Shown piece after piece: positions 1 to 9,345 of a stretch of 35,384 nt of DNA (positions are counted from its first letter, which is position 1; each line of letters opens with the position of its first letter). The stretch spans positions 1 to 35,384 of the forward strand of contig JAGXAZ010000005.1 in assembly GCA_018971365.1 (NCBI GenBank), written 5' to 3'. Origin of the DNA: Gammaproteobacteria bacterium (GTDB taxonomy: Bacteria > Pseudomonadota > Gammaproteobacteria > Natronospirales > REEB76). Under the pieces are notes generated by a model. That model made no database searches, had not been told where the DNA came from, and saw only the letters and a program-made list of their open reading frames with translations. The position numbers were made by a program, and so were the translations under genes.

Positions 1-77
1 CATACCCCGATGGCACCCACCACGACGGTCGCAACGGTGAGGAAATGGCGTTTGCTCTGGTCTATTTCGTCGCTCAT
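1..77 (-). CDS. petA: Ubiquinol-cytochrome c reductase Rieske iron-sulfur subunit, N-terminal fragment
   Basis: Only the first 25 codons are inside the window; the gene runs off the left edge. The peptide starts MSDEIDQSKRHFLTVATVVV and continues into a glycine-rich membrane anchor. This matches the conserved N-terminus of proteobacterial Rieske proteins: a short polar stretch, an S-K-R-x-F-L-T-x-A-T twin-arginine-like motif, then the single transmembrane helix. In the family the protein carries the 2Fe-2S cluster of the cytochrome bc1 complex in the periplasmic space. The ATG at 75-77 is preceded by a GGAG/GGGG ribosome-binding site. It is divergent from degS, and a good TATAAT lies about 90 bases upstream. 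The iron-sulfur ligands are outside the window, so the call rests on the N-terminus only. Confidence 0.72.
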   Translation of the reverse strand, partial: MSDEIDQSKRHFLTVATVVVGAIGV

Positions 78-168
78 TCACCCCGCTCCGTACAAGTCAT
101 GCGCCGCGGCCCAGGGGCGGCCGGCCCGTGGGGCGGAAGAATCGGCTGGAATACTTGAAGAGTGCAGC

Positions 169-174
169 ATTATA
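169..174 (-). promoter_or_regulatory. Putative -10 element for petA
   Basis: A perfect TATAAT on the minus strand lies in the 166-base gap between petA and degS, about 90 bases before the petA ATG. No good -35 is seen 17 bases upstream, so only the -10 supports the call. Confidence 0.35.
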
Positions 175-243
175 CACAGCCGCTTTGTGGGCCCGCCAGT
201 CTGCATACCCCAGGCTGACCTGGTGGCGGCCGCATGCTAGCGT

Positions 244-1362
244 ATGCCGATGCGGACATTGGCGGATGCTCTTTCCTTCGCGTTGCGCGCGGTGGTGGTC
301 GGCCTGGCGATCGCGTTCGTGGTGGTGTACTTCCATCCGTCGCTGCTCACCGGCCCGGGCCGGCTTGCGCCTTATGGCGACGCCGGGTCATACGCCTCCG
401 CGGTGACGGCCTCGTCTACGTCGGTCGTGAACGTATTCAGCGCACGGCGCACGCGCGCTCCGCAACTCCCCGGTGCACCCTTGGGGCGCAGCGATTTCGA
501 CAACCTGCCGCCGCGCGTCCGTACCCAGACCAGTTTGGGTTCCGGCGTGATCGTCAGCCCCGACGGCTACATCCTCACCAATTACCACGTGATCAGCGGC
601 GCCGAGGCCATACAGGTGGGGCTTGCGGACGGGCGCAGCGCGCCGGCACGGGTGGTGGGCGTGGACCCGGACACCGACCTGGCGCTTATCAAGATCGGCC
701 TCCCCGGTTTGCGGCCTATCGACATGGGGCGCTCGGACGATCTGCACGTGGGCGACGTGGTGCTGGCCATCGGCGACCCCTATGGCGTCGGCCAGACCGT
801 GACGCACGGCATCGTGAGCGCTCTCGGCCGCAGCCAGCTCGGCCTGAGCACCTTCGAGAATTTCATCCAGACCGATGCATCCATCAACCCCGGCAACTCC
901 GGCGGCGCGCTGGTCGACGTGCACGGCCGGCTGGTCGGTATCAATACCGCGCTGTTTTCGCCGAACGGCAGCTCCACCGGCATAGGCTTCGCCACCCCCG
1001 TGAACCTGGCGCGCGGCGTCATGCAGCAGCTTATTGCCTACGGACGTGTGCGTCGCGGTTACCTGGGCGTCGAGCCGCAGGACATCACCCCGCAACTGGC
1101 CGCGGCCTTCCGGTTGAACAGCACCGACGGGTTCATCATTACCAGCCTGGCGCCGAACGGGCCGGGCAGCCGTGCGGGCCTGGTGCCCGGCGACGTGATT
1201 CAAAGCATAGACGGCAAGCCGGTCATCAACAGCCACGACGCACTCGACCGCATCGCCGGGCAGCCGCCCGGTACCTTGGTGACGCTGGGCGGCGTCCATC
1301 AGGGCAAAGCGTTTAGCGTCAAGGTGAAAATCGCCGAGCGGCCCGTACAGGCCAGCAGCTGA
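244..1362 (+). CDS. degS: DegS/AlgW-type periplasmic serine endoprotease with PDZ domain
   Basis: This is a membrane-anchored trypsin-like protease of the HtrA family (372 aa). One hydrophobic helix at about residues 12-30 would anchor it in the inner membrane with the rest in the periplasm. The chymotrypsin-fold domain shows the triad H115 (TNYHV), D145 (DTDLALIK) and S219 (NPGNSGGAL). A single PDZ domain follows from about residue 265 to the end (YLGV, then GLVPGDVI). A single PDZ and an uncleaved N-terminal anchor fit DegS/AlgW rather than DegP. In that family the PDZ domain senses misfolded porin tails and the protease starts regulated cleavage of the anti-sigma factor RseA/MucA. The ATG at 244 has a weak ribosome-binding site; the ATG two codons later is equally possible. 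It is divergent from petA and convergent with murA. Confidence 0.9.
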   Translation: MPMRTLADALSFALRAVVVGLAIAFVVVYFHPSLLTGPGRLAPYGDAGSYASAVTASSTSVVNVFSARRTRAPQLPGAPLGRSDFDNLPPRVRTQTSLGSGVIVSPDGYILTNYHVISGAEAIQVGLADGRSAPARVVGVDPDTDLALIKIGLPGLRPIDMGRSDDLHVGDVVLAIGDPYGVGQTVTHGIVSALGRSQLGLSTFENFIQTDASINPGNSGGALVDVHGRLVGINTALFSPNGSSTGIGFATPVNLARGVMQQLIAYGRVRRGYLGVEPQDITPQLAAAFRLNSTDGFIITSLAPNGPGSRAGLVPGDVIQSIDGKPVINSHDALDRIAGQPPGTLVTLGGVHQGKAFSVKVKIAERPVQASS

Positions 1363-1378
1363 TTTGAGTAAACAATAA

Positions 1379-1466
1379 GGCGTGAGGCGTTCGAAAGTGT
1401 AGCGCTGAAAATTTGCTCGTCAAGATTTTCTCGTTTTTTCTGACCCCTCACTCCCTCACCCCTCAC
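1379..1466. repeat. GTGAGG-type inverted repeat element, copy 1
   Basis: Between the convergent ends of degS and murA lies a left arm with GGCGTGAGGCG and a right arm of three spaced CCTCAC units (1445-1466), separated by an AT-rich spacer. On the plus strand the right arm runs into seven T residues (1467-1473), so the structure could end degS transcription. Its reverse complement resembles the element at 24341-24428: both begin GTGAGGGGTGAGG and both carry TCTTGAC in the spacer. I infer a dispersed family; it encodes no protein. Confidence 0.6.
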
Positions 1467-1472
1467 TTTTTT

Positions 1473-2741
<1,269 letters not shown>

Positions 2742-2758
2742 TCAGCGCGTTCGTGGCA

Positions 2759-3004
2759 TCACGCGGCGGACTGATGTTGCCACTCGTCCGGAGTCAGGGT
2801 ACGCAAACTGAGTGCGTGGATGTCCCCGCCGAGGCGCGCGCCCAGCGTGGCGTACACCATCTGGTGGCGCGCCACGGGGCGCTTGCCGGCGAACACCGCG
2901 GCAACGACCAGCGCCTCGAAGTGTGTGCCGTCCGCGCTCTGGACGCGCACTTCCGCCGTGGGCAGGCCCTGCATGATGAGATGCTCGACTTCCGCGGGCG
3001 ACAC
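2759..3004 (-). CDS. ibaG: BolA/IbaG family protein
   Basis: This 81-aa protein has the BolA fold pattern: an N-terminal helix (SPAEVEHLIMQGLP), strand EVRVQSADGTHFEALVVAA, the conserved segment RHQMVYATLGARLGGDIHALSLRTLTPDEW, and a short tail. BolA-family proteins partner monothiol glutaredoxins around 2Fe-2S clusters; IbaG is the form encoded next to murA. I chose the GTG at 3002-3004 because GGAG lies seven bases upstream and the resulting length is normal. A longer open frame upstream has no family similarity. It sits head-to-head with kdsD; in Pseudomonas and E. coli the mla lipid-transport genes usually lie between them, and they are absent here. Confidence 0.85.
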   Translation of the reverse strand: MSPAEVEHLIMQGLPTAEVRVQSADGTHFEALVVAAVFAGKRPVARHQMVYATLGARLGGDIHALSLRTLTPDEWQHQSAA

Positions 3005-3139
3005 GCGCTGGCTCCGGGATCCTAGGGGACCGGCACATGATACCCGATCGGCTGCGTGCGCCGGAACCGCGCGTCCGGAGTCCGCCGGTAAAACGTGTAT
3101 CATGACAGCTCGCGCGTTTTTCCACGGCTGCACCCGCCG

Positions 3140-4120
3140 ATGAACCGCAACGACAACGCCAGCCTGTTGCAGCATGGCATCCAGGTTCTGCAAACCGAAG
3201 CCGCGGCTGTGGCGGCGCTCGCTGCGCGCGTGGATGAGCGCTTCGCCGCGGCCTGCCGTGTGCTGCTGGAATGCCGCGGCCGGGCCGTGGTCATGGGCAT
3301 GGGCAAGTCCGGCCACGTGGCCAGCAAGATCGCTGCTACGCTCGCCTCCACCGGCACACCGGCGTTCTACGTGCATCCCGGCGAGGCCAGTCACGGGGAC
3401 ATGGGCATGATCACCGGCGAGGACGTGGTGCTGGCGGTGTCCAACTCCGGCGAAACCGCCGAACTGCTCACCTTGTTGCCACTCATCAAGCGGCTCGGCG
3501 TCAAGCTGATCGCCTTCACGGGCCACCCGCAGTCCACCTTGGCCAAAGCCGCGGACGTGAACCTGGACGTGAGCGTGACGCAGGAAGCCTGCCCGATGAA
3601 CCTCGCGCCCACAGCCAGCACCACCGCGGCGCTCGCCATGGGCGACGCGCTCGCCGTGTCGCTGCTCTCCGCACGCGGTTTCACTCAGGAGGATTTCGCG
3701 CGTTCACACCCCGGCGGCTCCCTCGGCCGGCGCCTGTTGCTGCACGTCGAAGACATCATGCACACCGGCAGTGCCGTACCGGTGGTGCCGCAGGACGCGC
3801 TGCTGAGCGCGGCACTCATGGAAATGACACGCAAGGGCCTGGGCATGACGGTCATCGTGGATGAAAAAAACCGTGTGGCCGGAATTTTCACCGACGGCGA
3901 TCTGCGCCGTGCGCTGGACCGTGAAATCAACGTGCACCGTGTCCGCATCGCCGACGTCATGACGCGCAGCTGCACCACGGTGCGCGGCGAAGTACTCGCC
4001 GGTGGAGCCATTCGCATCATGAACGACAAACGCATCACCGCGCTGCCGGTGGTGGACGCGGACAACAACCTGATCGGCGCGCTGCACATGCACGATCTGG
4101 TACGCGCCGGCGTGGTGTGA
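3140..4120 (+). CDS. kdsD: D-arabinose-5-phosphate isomerase
   Basis: KdsD converts ribulose-5-phosphate to arabinose-5-phosphate for KDO synthesis. The 326-aa product has an N-terminal SIS sugar-isomerase domain (about 40-175) with GMGKSGHVASK and SNSGETAELL phosphosugar-binding motifs. Two CBS domains follow from about residue 205 to the end, with the FTDGDLRR motif. The CNTERM-to-CBS arrangement and length are those of KdsD/GutQ. Its position directly before kdsC supports KdsD. The ATG at 3140 gives the normal start; the frame is open 15 codons further upstream but that extension is not family-like. The kdsC start follows the stop by one base, implying one operon. Confidence 0.96.
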   Translation: MNRNDNASLLQHGIQVLQTEAAAVAALAARVDERFAAACRVLLECRGRAVVMGMGKSGHVASKIAATLASTGTPAFYVHPGEASHGDMGMITGEDVVLAVSNSGETAELLTLLPLIKRLGVKLIAFTGHPQSTLAKAADVNLDVSVTQEACPMNLAPTASTTAALAMGDALAVSLLSARGFTQEDFARSHPGGSLGRRLLLHVEDIMHTGSAVPVVPQDALLSAALMEMTRKGLGMTVIVDEKNRVAGIFTDGDLRRALDREINVHRVRIADVMTRSCTTVRGEVLAGGAIRIMNDKRITALPVVDADNNLIGALHMHDLVRAGVV

Positions 4121-4121
4121 C

Positions 4122-4622
4122 ATGCCCGCGCTTGAAGAACGCGCGGCGCGCGTACAGCTTGCGGTGTTCGACGTGGACGGCGTGTTCACCGACGGGCGGC
4201 TGTATTACGGGGCCAGGGGCGAGCAATTGAAGGCTTTCCACGTGCGCGACGGTCACGGCATCAGGCTGCTGCTGCATCACGGCATGCGCGTGGCGGTGAT
4301 CTCGGGGCGCCGCTCGCCGGCGGTCGCGCAGCGCATGCGGGAACTGGGAATCCGTCACCTGTTCCAGGGTCGCGACGACAAGCTGGCGGTACTGCAGAAA
4401 CTTCTGCAACGACTCGAACTCGCCTGGAATCAGGTGGCTTGTGTCGGCGACGATCTCGTGGATTTGCCCCTATTCGAGGTCGCGGGTCTGGCGGTTGCGG
4501 TGGCCGATGCACAGCCCGAAGTACGCGCACGTGCGCATCACGTGACGCGCGCGCGCGGCGGTGAAGGCGCGGTGCGCGAGGTCTGCGACTTGCTGCTCGC
4601 AGCGCGGAACACGCAAGCGTGA
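4122..4622 (+). CDS. kdsC: 3-deoxy-D-manno-octulosonate 8-phosphate phosphatase
   Basis: KdsC removes the phosphate from KDO-8-phosphate in the cytoplasm. The 166-aa protein is a compact HAD-superfamily phosphatase without a large cap, as expected for the KdsC tetramer. Visible motifs are the nucleophile loop D17-x-D19-G (VFDVDGVFTDG), the SGR motif 2 near residue 61, the K of RDDKLAVL, and the metal-binding GDD at 109-111 followed by D114. It begins one base after kdsD, and its TGA overlaps the GTG start of lptC, which indicates translational coupling. Confidence 0.95.
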   Translation: MPALEERAARVQLAVFDVDGVFTDGRLYYGARGEQLKAFHVRDGHGIRLLLHHGMRVAVISGRRSPAVAQRMRELGIRHLFQGRDDKLAVLQKLLQRLELAWNQVACVGDDLVDLPLFEVAGLAVAVADAQPEVRARAHHVTRARGGEGAVREVCDLLLAARNTQA

Positions 4623-5185
4623 GCACGCGTTTCGCCGTGGGATTCCTGCTGCTGGTGCTGGCCGCCGCCGGAACCTGGTGGCTGCTGCGCCAGGTCACAC
4701 CACCCGGCGTGCCGCCGCCGGCCCCGGCCACGCATGTGCCCGATTACACCTTCACCGACGCCACGGTCACCGAACTCAATGCCCAGGGCCAGACGCACGC
4801 CGTACTGCGCTCACCGCGCATGCTGCACCATCCGGACGACGACAGCATCGAGGTGTTGGCGCCGCGCATCCGCTATTTCATCAGCGGCAGCCCGCCCTGG
4901 GACGTGGCGGCGGATCACGCGCTGCTGCCGGCCGGCGACCAGCGGGTAGAACTCGCGGGTCACGTGCAGATGCAGCATCCGGGCGCCAACGGTGCACCGG
5001 CGCTGGTGGTGCAGACGGATAAGATGAACGTGAATCTCAATACCAACATTGCCACCACGGCCGATCCCGTGGAAATTACCCAGGGCGGGAGCCGCATGAC
5101 CGGCGTGGGACTGGAAGCCTGGCTGAATGACAACCGCCTGCTGCTGCAAAGCCAGGTGCGGGGCTCTTATGCACGCCAGCCGTAA
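4619..5185 (+). CDS. lptC: LPS export system protein LptC
   Basis: LptC is the bitopic inner-membrane part of the Lpt bridge that passes lipopolysaccharide from LptB2FG to LptA. The 188-aa product has one N-terminal helix (about 5-22, FAVGFLLLVLAAAGTWWLL) followed by a periplasmic beta-jellyroll segment (YTFTDATVTELNAQG, then APRIRYFI). The start is GTG at 4619-4621, overlapping the kdsC stop as GTGA. Its 3' end overlaps the start of lptA by 17 bases. LptC sequences diverge strongly, so the call rests on fold pattern, length and gene order together. Confidence 0.9.
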   Translation: MSTRFAVGFLLLVLAAAGTWWLLRQVTPPGVPPPAPATHVPDYTFTDATVTELNAQGQTHAVLRSPRMLHHPDDDSIEVLAPRIRYFISGSPPWDVAADHALLPAGDQRVELAGHVQMQHPGANGAPALVVQTDKMNVNLNTNIATTADPVEITQGGSRMTGVGLEAWLNDNRLLLQSQVRGSYARQP

Positions 5186-5696
5186 ATGGCGCTGGCTGGT
5201 GGCCGCCGGTCTGCTGTGCCTGGCTGCGTCGGCGTCGGCGCTGAAAACCGACCGCAACCAACCCATCAACATCCAGGCGGATCACGGCGATTTCACCAAC
5301 GATTCCAAGGCCAATACCGGTACCGGCGTGTACACCGGTCACGTGCTCATCACCCAGGGCAGCATCCGCATTACCGCCGACAAGGCCGTGCTGCACATGC
5401 GCAACGGGGAAATCCAGACTGCCGACATCACCGGCTCCCCCGCCAGCTTCCAGCAACAGCCGGACAGCGGCGCGCTGGTGACCGGCACGGCCGCCGAAAT
5501 CACCTACAAGCAGAACAGCAACGAAGTGGATCTCTCGGGCAATGCCGAGCTCCACCAGGGCGAGCGCCTGCTGACCGCCGACGTGATCCGCTACAACACC
5601 AGCACCGAACACGTTGTCGCGCTGGGCGGCAAGAACAGCGAACGCGTGCACATCACCATCCCGCCCAAGGCGGCCACGCACACGCCGCCCGCATGA
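5169..5696 (+). CDS. lptA: LPS transport periplasmic protein LptA
   Basis: LptA forms the periplasmic bridge that carries lipopolysaccharide to the outer membrane LptDE complex. The 175-aa precursor has a signal peptide ([11 protein letters not shown], hydrophobic core, then AASASA before LKTDRNQP). The OstA-like domain starts with [10 protein letters not shown] and contains [19 protein letters not shown] and the late motif [12 protein letters not shown]. The ATG at 5169 was chosen because it gives a clean signal peptide; upstream codons in this frame lie inside lptC. Its TGA overlaps the lptB start as ATGA. Confidence 0.94.
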   Translation: MHASRKWRWLVAAGLLCLAASASALKTDRNQPINIQADHGDFTNDSKANTGTGVYTGHVLITQGSIRITADKAVLHMRNGEIQTADITGSPASFQQQPDSGALVTGTAAEITYKQNSNEVDLSGNAELHQGERLLTADVIRYNTSTEHVVALGGKNSERVHITIPPKAATHTPPA

Positions 5697-6418
5697 GCAC
5701 GCTGCGCGCCGAGAATCTGCTGAAGCGCTACCGCCGACGCGAGGTGGTGCGCAACGTGTCCCTGGAGGTCAAGCGCGGCGAGGTTGTGGGGCTGCTGGGT
5801 CCCAACGGCGCGGGCAAAACCACGTGCTTTTACATGATCGTGGGCCTGGTGCCGGCCGATGGCGGGCGCATATTTCTTGATGATGCCGAACTCACGGATC
5901 TGCCGGTGCACGCACGCGCGCGCCTCGGGCTCGGCTACCTGCCGCAGGAAGCCTCGGTGTTCCGCAAACTCACGGTGGCCGACAACATTCTCGCGATCCT
6001 GGAAACCCGCCCGCGTCTGACCCGTGCCGGGCGCCAGGCACGTCTGCAGCTATTGCTTGAGGAGTTGCACATCGCGCATCTGCGTGACGCGCTCAGCCTA
6101 TCGCTGTCCGGCGGCGAACGCCGGCGCGTCGAGATCGCGCGTGCACTGGCCGCGGATCCGGCGTTCATGCTGCTGGATGAGCCGTTCGCCGGCGTGGACC
6201 CGCTCTCGGTGATTGACATCCAGCGCATCGTCGAGCATCTCAGGGAGCGCAACATCGGCGTGCTCATCACCGACCACAACGTGCGCGAGACTCTGGGCAT
6301 CTGCGCCCGCGCCTACATCATCAGCAGCGGCGAGGTCATTGCTGCCGGCCCGCCGCAGGCCATCCTTGCCAATCAGCACGTGCGGGAGGTTTATCTCGGG
6401 GAGCATTTCAGGCTCTGA
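5693..6418 (+). CDS. lptB: LPS export ABC transporter ATP-binding protein LptB
   Basis: LptB is the cytoplasmic ATPase that powers lipopolysaccharide extraction with LptF and LptG. The 241-aa product has Walker [10 protein letters not shown] (36-44), the Q-loop in [14 protein letters not shown] (about 82-95), signature LSGGERRR (138-145), Walker [14 protein letters not shown] (158-170) with E163, and the switch histidine in TDHNVRET (H195). The ending YLGEHFRL is typical of LptB. The ATG overlaps the lptA stop as ATGA. rpoN normally follows directly; here a reversed cytochrome gene intervenes. Confidence 0.97.
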   Translation: MSTLRAENLLKRYRRREVVRNVSLEVKRGEVVGLLGPNGAGKTTCFYMIVGLVPADGGRIFLDDAELTDLPVHARARLGLGYLPQEASVFRKLTVADNILAILETRPRLTRAGRQARLQLLLEELHIAHLRDALSLSLSGGERRRVEIARALAADPAFMLLDEPFAGVDPLSVIDIQRIVEHLRERNIGVLITDHNVRETLGICARAYIISSGEVIAAGPPQAILANQHVREVYLGEHFRL

Positions 6419-6444
6419 GCGCGCGATCCAGAGAGCCGGGGGCG

Positions 6445-7104
6445 TCAGAGCGAGCTCAGGTAATCCGCGACCGCACTCATCTGTGCATCGGTCAGGTGGA
6501 TCGCCACCTGCTTCATGATGTCGGCGTTCTTGTCGTTGCGCACGCCCGAGCGGAAGTAACGCAATTGCGCCAGCAGGTACTGGGCATTCTGGCCGGCCAG
6601 GCGCGGGAAGATGCCGTTGCCCGCGGCCTTGGGGCCGTGGCAGCTGGCGCAGGCCGGCACGTCCGCCTTGAGGATGCCGTGAAGGAATATTTCCTTGCCT
6701 TCGCTTGCGGACGGCCCCGGCGGGAACGGAGTCGGTGGCGGCTGCGAGGCAAACCATGCAGCTACTTGATCAATCTGCTGCGCGCTCAGCGTTTGGGCGA
6801 TAGGCCACATATAGATGGTCGCAGGCGGATCCGCGCGGCTGCCGTCGCGGAAGGCTTCCAACTGCTCCTTGATGTACACCGGATTCTGGGCCGCCAGGCG
6901 GGGAATAAATGCCAGGTCCGGATTATTGCCATGGGCGCTATGGCACATGTAACAACTGGTGCGCACAATCTCGGGGCCGGTGCGTCCGGGCTGCTGGGCC
7001 TGAGCGGTCAGGGACACGCACATTGAAAGCAGCAGCAACGGAAGCGGGAGTCGGATCCCGAGGCGGGAGATGAGGGTGGAGAGCAGCGTAATTGGCGTTG
7101 GCAT
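6445..7104 (-). CDS. Secreted dihaem cytochrome c (cytochrome c4-like)
   Basis: The 219-aa precursor has an N-terminal signal peptide (hydrophobic core LPLPLLLLSMCVSLTA, then QAQQ) and two haem c attachment motifs, CYMCH at 51-55 and CASCH at 152-156, each in a domain of about 90 residues. Both halves share the pattern RLAAQN/RLAGQN followed by Y-I/L-x-x-Q-L, which is typical of the duplicated c4 family. Methionines near 99 and 198 are candidate axial ligands. Cytochrome c4 passes electrons in the periplasm from bc1 to terminal oxidases. The ATG at 7104 has GAGGTG six bases upstream; a longer frame starting 31 codons earlier would bury the signal peptide. It lies reversed between lptB and rpoN, an unusual place. 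Confidence 0.88.
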   Translation of the reverse strand: MPTPITLLSTLISRLGIRLPLPLLLLSMCVSLTAQAQQPGRTGPEIVRTSCYMCHSAHGNNPDLAFIPRLAAQNPVYIKEQLEAFRDGSRADPPATIYMWPIAQTLSAQQIDQVAAWFASQPPPTPFPPGPSASEGKEIFLHGILKADVPACASCHGPKAAGNGIFPRLAGQNAQYLLAQLRYFRSGVRNDKNADIMKQVAIHLTDAQMSAVADYLSSL

Positions 7105-7235
7105 GACGGCACCTCGCGTGAATGCCCTATGAAATGCCCTATGATTAAGAATCGGAAACCCCGGTGGTCGATACACCTGCATGGCGTGCATGCTCATGCA
7201 GCGGGTCCGGCAAACCCCGGACAGCGGTCACCTTA

Positions 7236-7241
7236 ATTATA
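7236..7241 (-). promoter_or_regulatory. Putative -10 element for the cytochrome c gene
   Basis: A TATAAT on the minus strand sits in an AT-rich patch about 130 bases before the cytochrome ATG. The -35 region is GC-rich and poor, so this is a tentative call. Confidence 0.3.
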
Positions 7242-7435
7242 TAAAGCTGCCGGCCCACCCGACACCGCCCGCCCACCCGCAGCTTAAGGAGGCCTGCCCG
7301 GGCTTGAATTTTCGGCTATAACTATGACATGACCCCGGTACCCATGATCCGCTTCTTAATGAGAGGCGTCGGGTCCACCTTCCTCCAGAAGGCGTCACAG
7401 CGCAAGTTATTGTTCGGCATAAGGATCCCAGGGAC

Positions 7436-8887
7436 TTGAAAGCCACACTCGGACTCCGGCAAACCCAGCGGCTCAGCATGACGCCGGAGATGCGTCAGGC
7501 CTTGGGATTGCTGCAGATGTCGGCGCTGGAACTGCGCGATACGGTGCAGAACGCGCTGGAACACAACCTGCTGCTGGAAAGCGACGCGGACCACGCAGAA
7601 ACGCAGTTCCCGGACGCGGCTGAGCCTGCCGCGGAACCGCCCGAGGAAAGCGCGACTGCGGAAACCGGAGACGCCGAGGATCTGCCGCTGGCCGATCTGG
7701 ACAGTGCCGACCCCGCGTCCGCCCTGGGTCAAGGTAGCGAAGAAGACTGGCCCGAACCCGCCGCGCCGGCCGGTGCCAGCCTGCATGAGCATCTGCGTGC
7801 GCAACTCGACCTCGCGCACCTGAGCGCTCGCGACAAGGCCATCGGCGCACTGCTCATAGACAGCATCAATGACGACGGTTACCTCGACGACGATCTAGAG
7901 GAGCTGCGCCTGGCTATCGGCGATCAGGAAACCCTGCCCGAGCCGGAGGAAATGGAAGCCGTGCTGCATCACCTGCAGGCCCTGGATCCGCCAGGCGTGG
8001 CGGCGCGCAATCTCGGCGAGTGCCTTGGCATCCAGCTGCGCCAGCAACCGGCCACGCCAGCGCGTGAACTGGCGCTACAGCTGGTAAGCAAGCATCTCGA
8101 GGATCTGGCGGCCCATGCACACTCCCAGCTCGCGCGCCTGCTGAACGTGAGCCCGAAGGACCTGGCCGCTGCCGTAGCCCTGGTGCAATCCCTCAATCCT
8201 CGACCGGGTACGGCACTCGCTTCCAGCACCGTTGACTTCGTAATTCCGGACGTGGTGGTTTCGCGGCGCGACGGCCGCTGGGTGGTGGAACTCAACCCGG
8301 AAACCGCTCCGCGCCTGCGCGTCAATGCCCTGTATGCCGCGGCGCTCGGGCGGCGGCGCAACGGCGCGAATGCCGACCTGGGACGGCAGCTGCAGGAGGC
8401 GCGCTGGCTGGTACGCAGCCTGCGCATGCGCAATGAAACCCTGCTGCGCGTGGCACAATGCATCGTGCGCCGGCAGATGGAGTTCCTCAACCGCGGCGAG
8501 GAAGCCATGCGCCCGCTGATGCTCAAGGAAATCGCCGCGGAGCTCGGTCTACATGAATCCACGATCTCGCGCGTGGTGGCCAATAAATACCTGGCGGCAC
8601 CGCGCGGCACGCTCGCATTCCGGCACTTTTTTTCCAACGAGTTGTCTACTGATGACGGCGGCGCATTGTCCGCCACCGCCACCCGCGCCTTGATCCGCAA
8701 GCTGGTCGCCGGCGAGAACCCGCAACAACCGTTGAGCGACGACCGCATTACCCGGGAGCTCGTGAGCCGCGGTATCCGCGTGGCGCGACGCACGGTCGCC
8801 AAGTACCGTGAGTCCATGGCCATACCCGCAGCCCACGAGCGCAAACGCGTGGCAACGCAGCGTCAACACGAAGAACGCAAGGAGTAA
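7436..8887 (+). CDS. rpoN: RNA polymerase sigma-54 factor
   Basis: Sigma-54 directs RNA polymerase to -24/-12 promoters and needs an AAA+ activator. The 483-aa product has the glutamine/leucine-rich activator-interacting region I (LGLRQTQRLSMTPEMRQALGLLQMSALEL), an acidic region II (about 60-110, rich in D and E), the core-binding domain (IGALLIDSINDDGYL, then LDPPGVAARNLGECL), the DNA-binding region with LGLHESTISRVVANKYLAAPRGT, and the RpoN box ARRTVAKYRE near the C-terminus. The start is read as TTG at 7436, with AAGGA ten bases upstream; no ATG fits the expected N-terminus. hpf follows three bases after the stop. Confidence 0.96.
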   Translation: MKATLGLRQTQRLSMTPEMRQALGLLQMSALELRDTVQNALEHNLLLESDADHAETQFPDAAEPAAEPPEESATAETGDAEDLPLADLDSADPASALGQGSEEDWPEPAAPAGASLHEHLRAQLDLAHLSARDKAIGALLIDSINDDGYLDDDLEELRLAIGDQETLPEPEEMEAVLHHLQALDPPGVAARNLGECLGIQLRQQPATPARELALQLVSKHLEDLAAHAHSQLARLLNVSPKDLAAAVALVQSLNPRPGTALASSTVDFVIPDVVVSRRDGRWVVELNPETAPRLRVNALYAAALGRRRNGANADLGRQLQEARWLVRSLRMRNETLLRVAQCIVRRQMEFLNRGEEAMRPLMLKEIAAELGLHESTISRVVANKYLAAPRGTLAFRHFFSNELSTDDGGALSATATRALIRKLVAGENPQQPLSDDRITRELVSRGIRVARRTVAKYRESMAIPAAHERKRVATQRQHEERKE

Positions 8888-8890
8888 ATC

Positions 8891-9214
8891 ATGCAAATCG
8901 ACATCACCGGTCACCATGTGGAGATTACCCCGGCGCTGCGCAACTACGTGCACGCCAAACTCGAACGGGTGGTGCGACATTTTGATCACGTCACCGGCAT
9001 GCACGTGGTGCTCACGGTGACCAAGCTGGAACACCGCGCCGAGGCCACGTTGCGCATCAACGGGGGCAAGCTGTTTGCCGACGCAGTGGAAAACGACATG
9101 TATGCCGCCATTGACATGCTCAGCGACAAGCTCGCGCGCCAGGTGACCAAGCACAAGGAGAAACTCAGCGATCACGGTGATCGCGCGAGCGTGCGTACCG
9201 ACGCCGCTCCCTAG
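8891..9214 (+). CDS. hpf: Ribosome hibernation-promoting factor, short form
   Basis: This 107-aa protein matches the short HPF/YfiA family that binds the 30S decoding region and supports 100S ribosome dimers in slow growth. The family pattern is clear: MQIDITGHHVEITPALRNYV at the start, then HVVLTVTKLEHRAEATL and a closing helix DMYAAIDMLSDKLARQVTKHKEK. A strong ribosome-binding site (AAGGAG) overlaps the end of rpoN. In many gammaproteobacteria ptsN comes next, but here the frame is followed by about 130 bases and then rapZ. Confidence 0.95.
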   Translation: MQIDITGHHVEITPALRNYVHAKLERVVRHFDHVTGMHVVLTVTKLEHRAEATLRINGGKLFADAVENDMYAAIDMLSDKLARQVTKHKEKLSDHGDRASVRTDAAP

Positions 9215-9238
9215 GCGGTGCGTTCCCTCACCTGCAAA

Positions 9239-9278
9239 CCGGTCACCCGTGCGGGTACGGTACGGGGCCGGATTTTTT
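9239..9278 (+). terminator. Possible rho-independent terminator after hpf
   Basis: CCGG-x3-CCCGT can pair with ACGGG-x-CCGG across an 11-base loop, followed directly by A and six T residues. The stem has an asymmetric internal loop, so the call is tentative. It would separate hpf from rapZ in the place where ptsN is usually found. Confidence 0.4.
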
Positions 9279-9345
9279 GCATTCCTGCCACAGGCAGGTA
9301 TGCTGAGTGCATGAGCCTCCACGCCCGCCGGCTGCGCGGCACCGC

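Noticed and set aside
5186-5692. In-frame N-terminal extension of lptB
   Set aside because: The extension lies in another frame of lptA, is not family-like, and the ATG at 5693 overlaps the lptA stop as expected.
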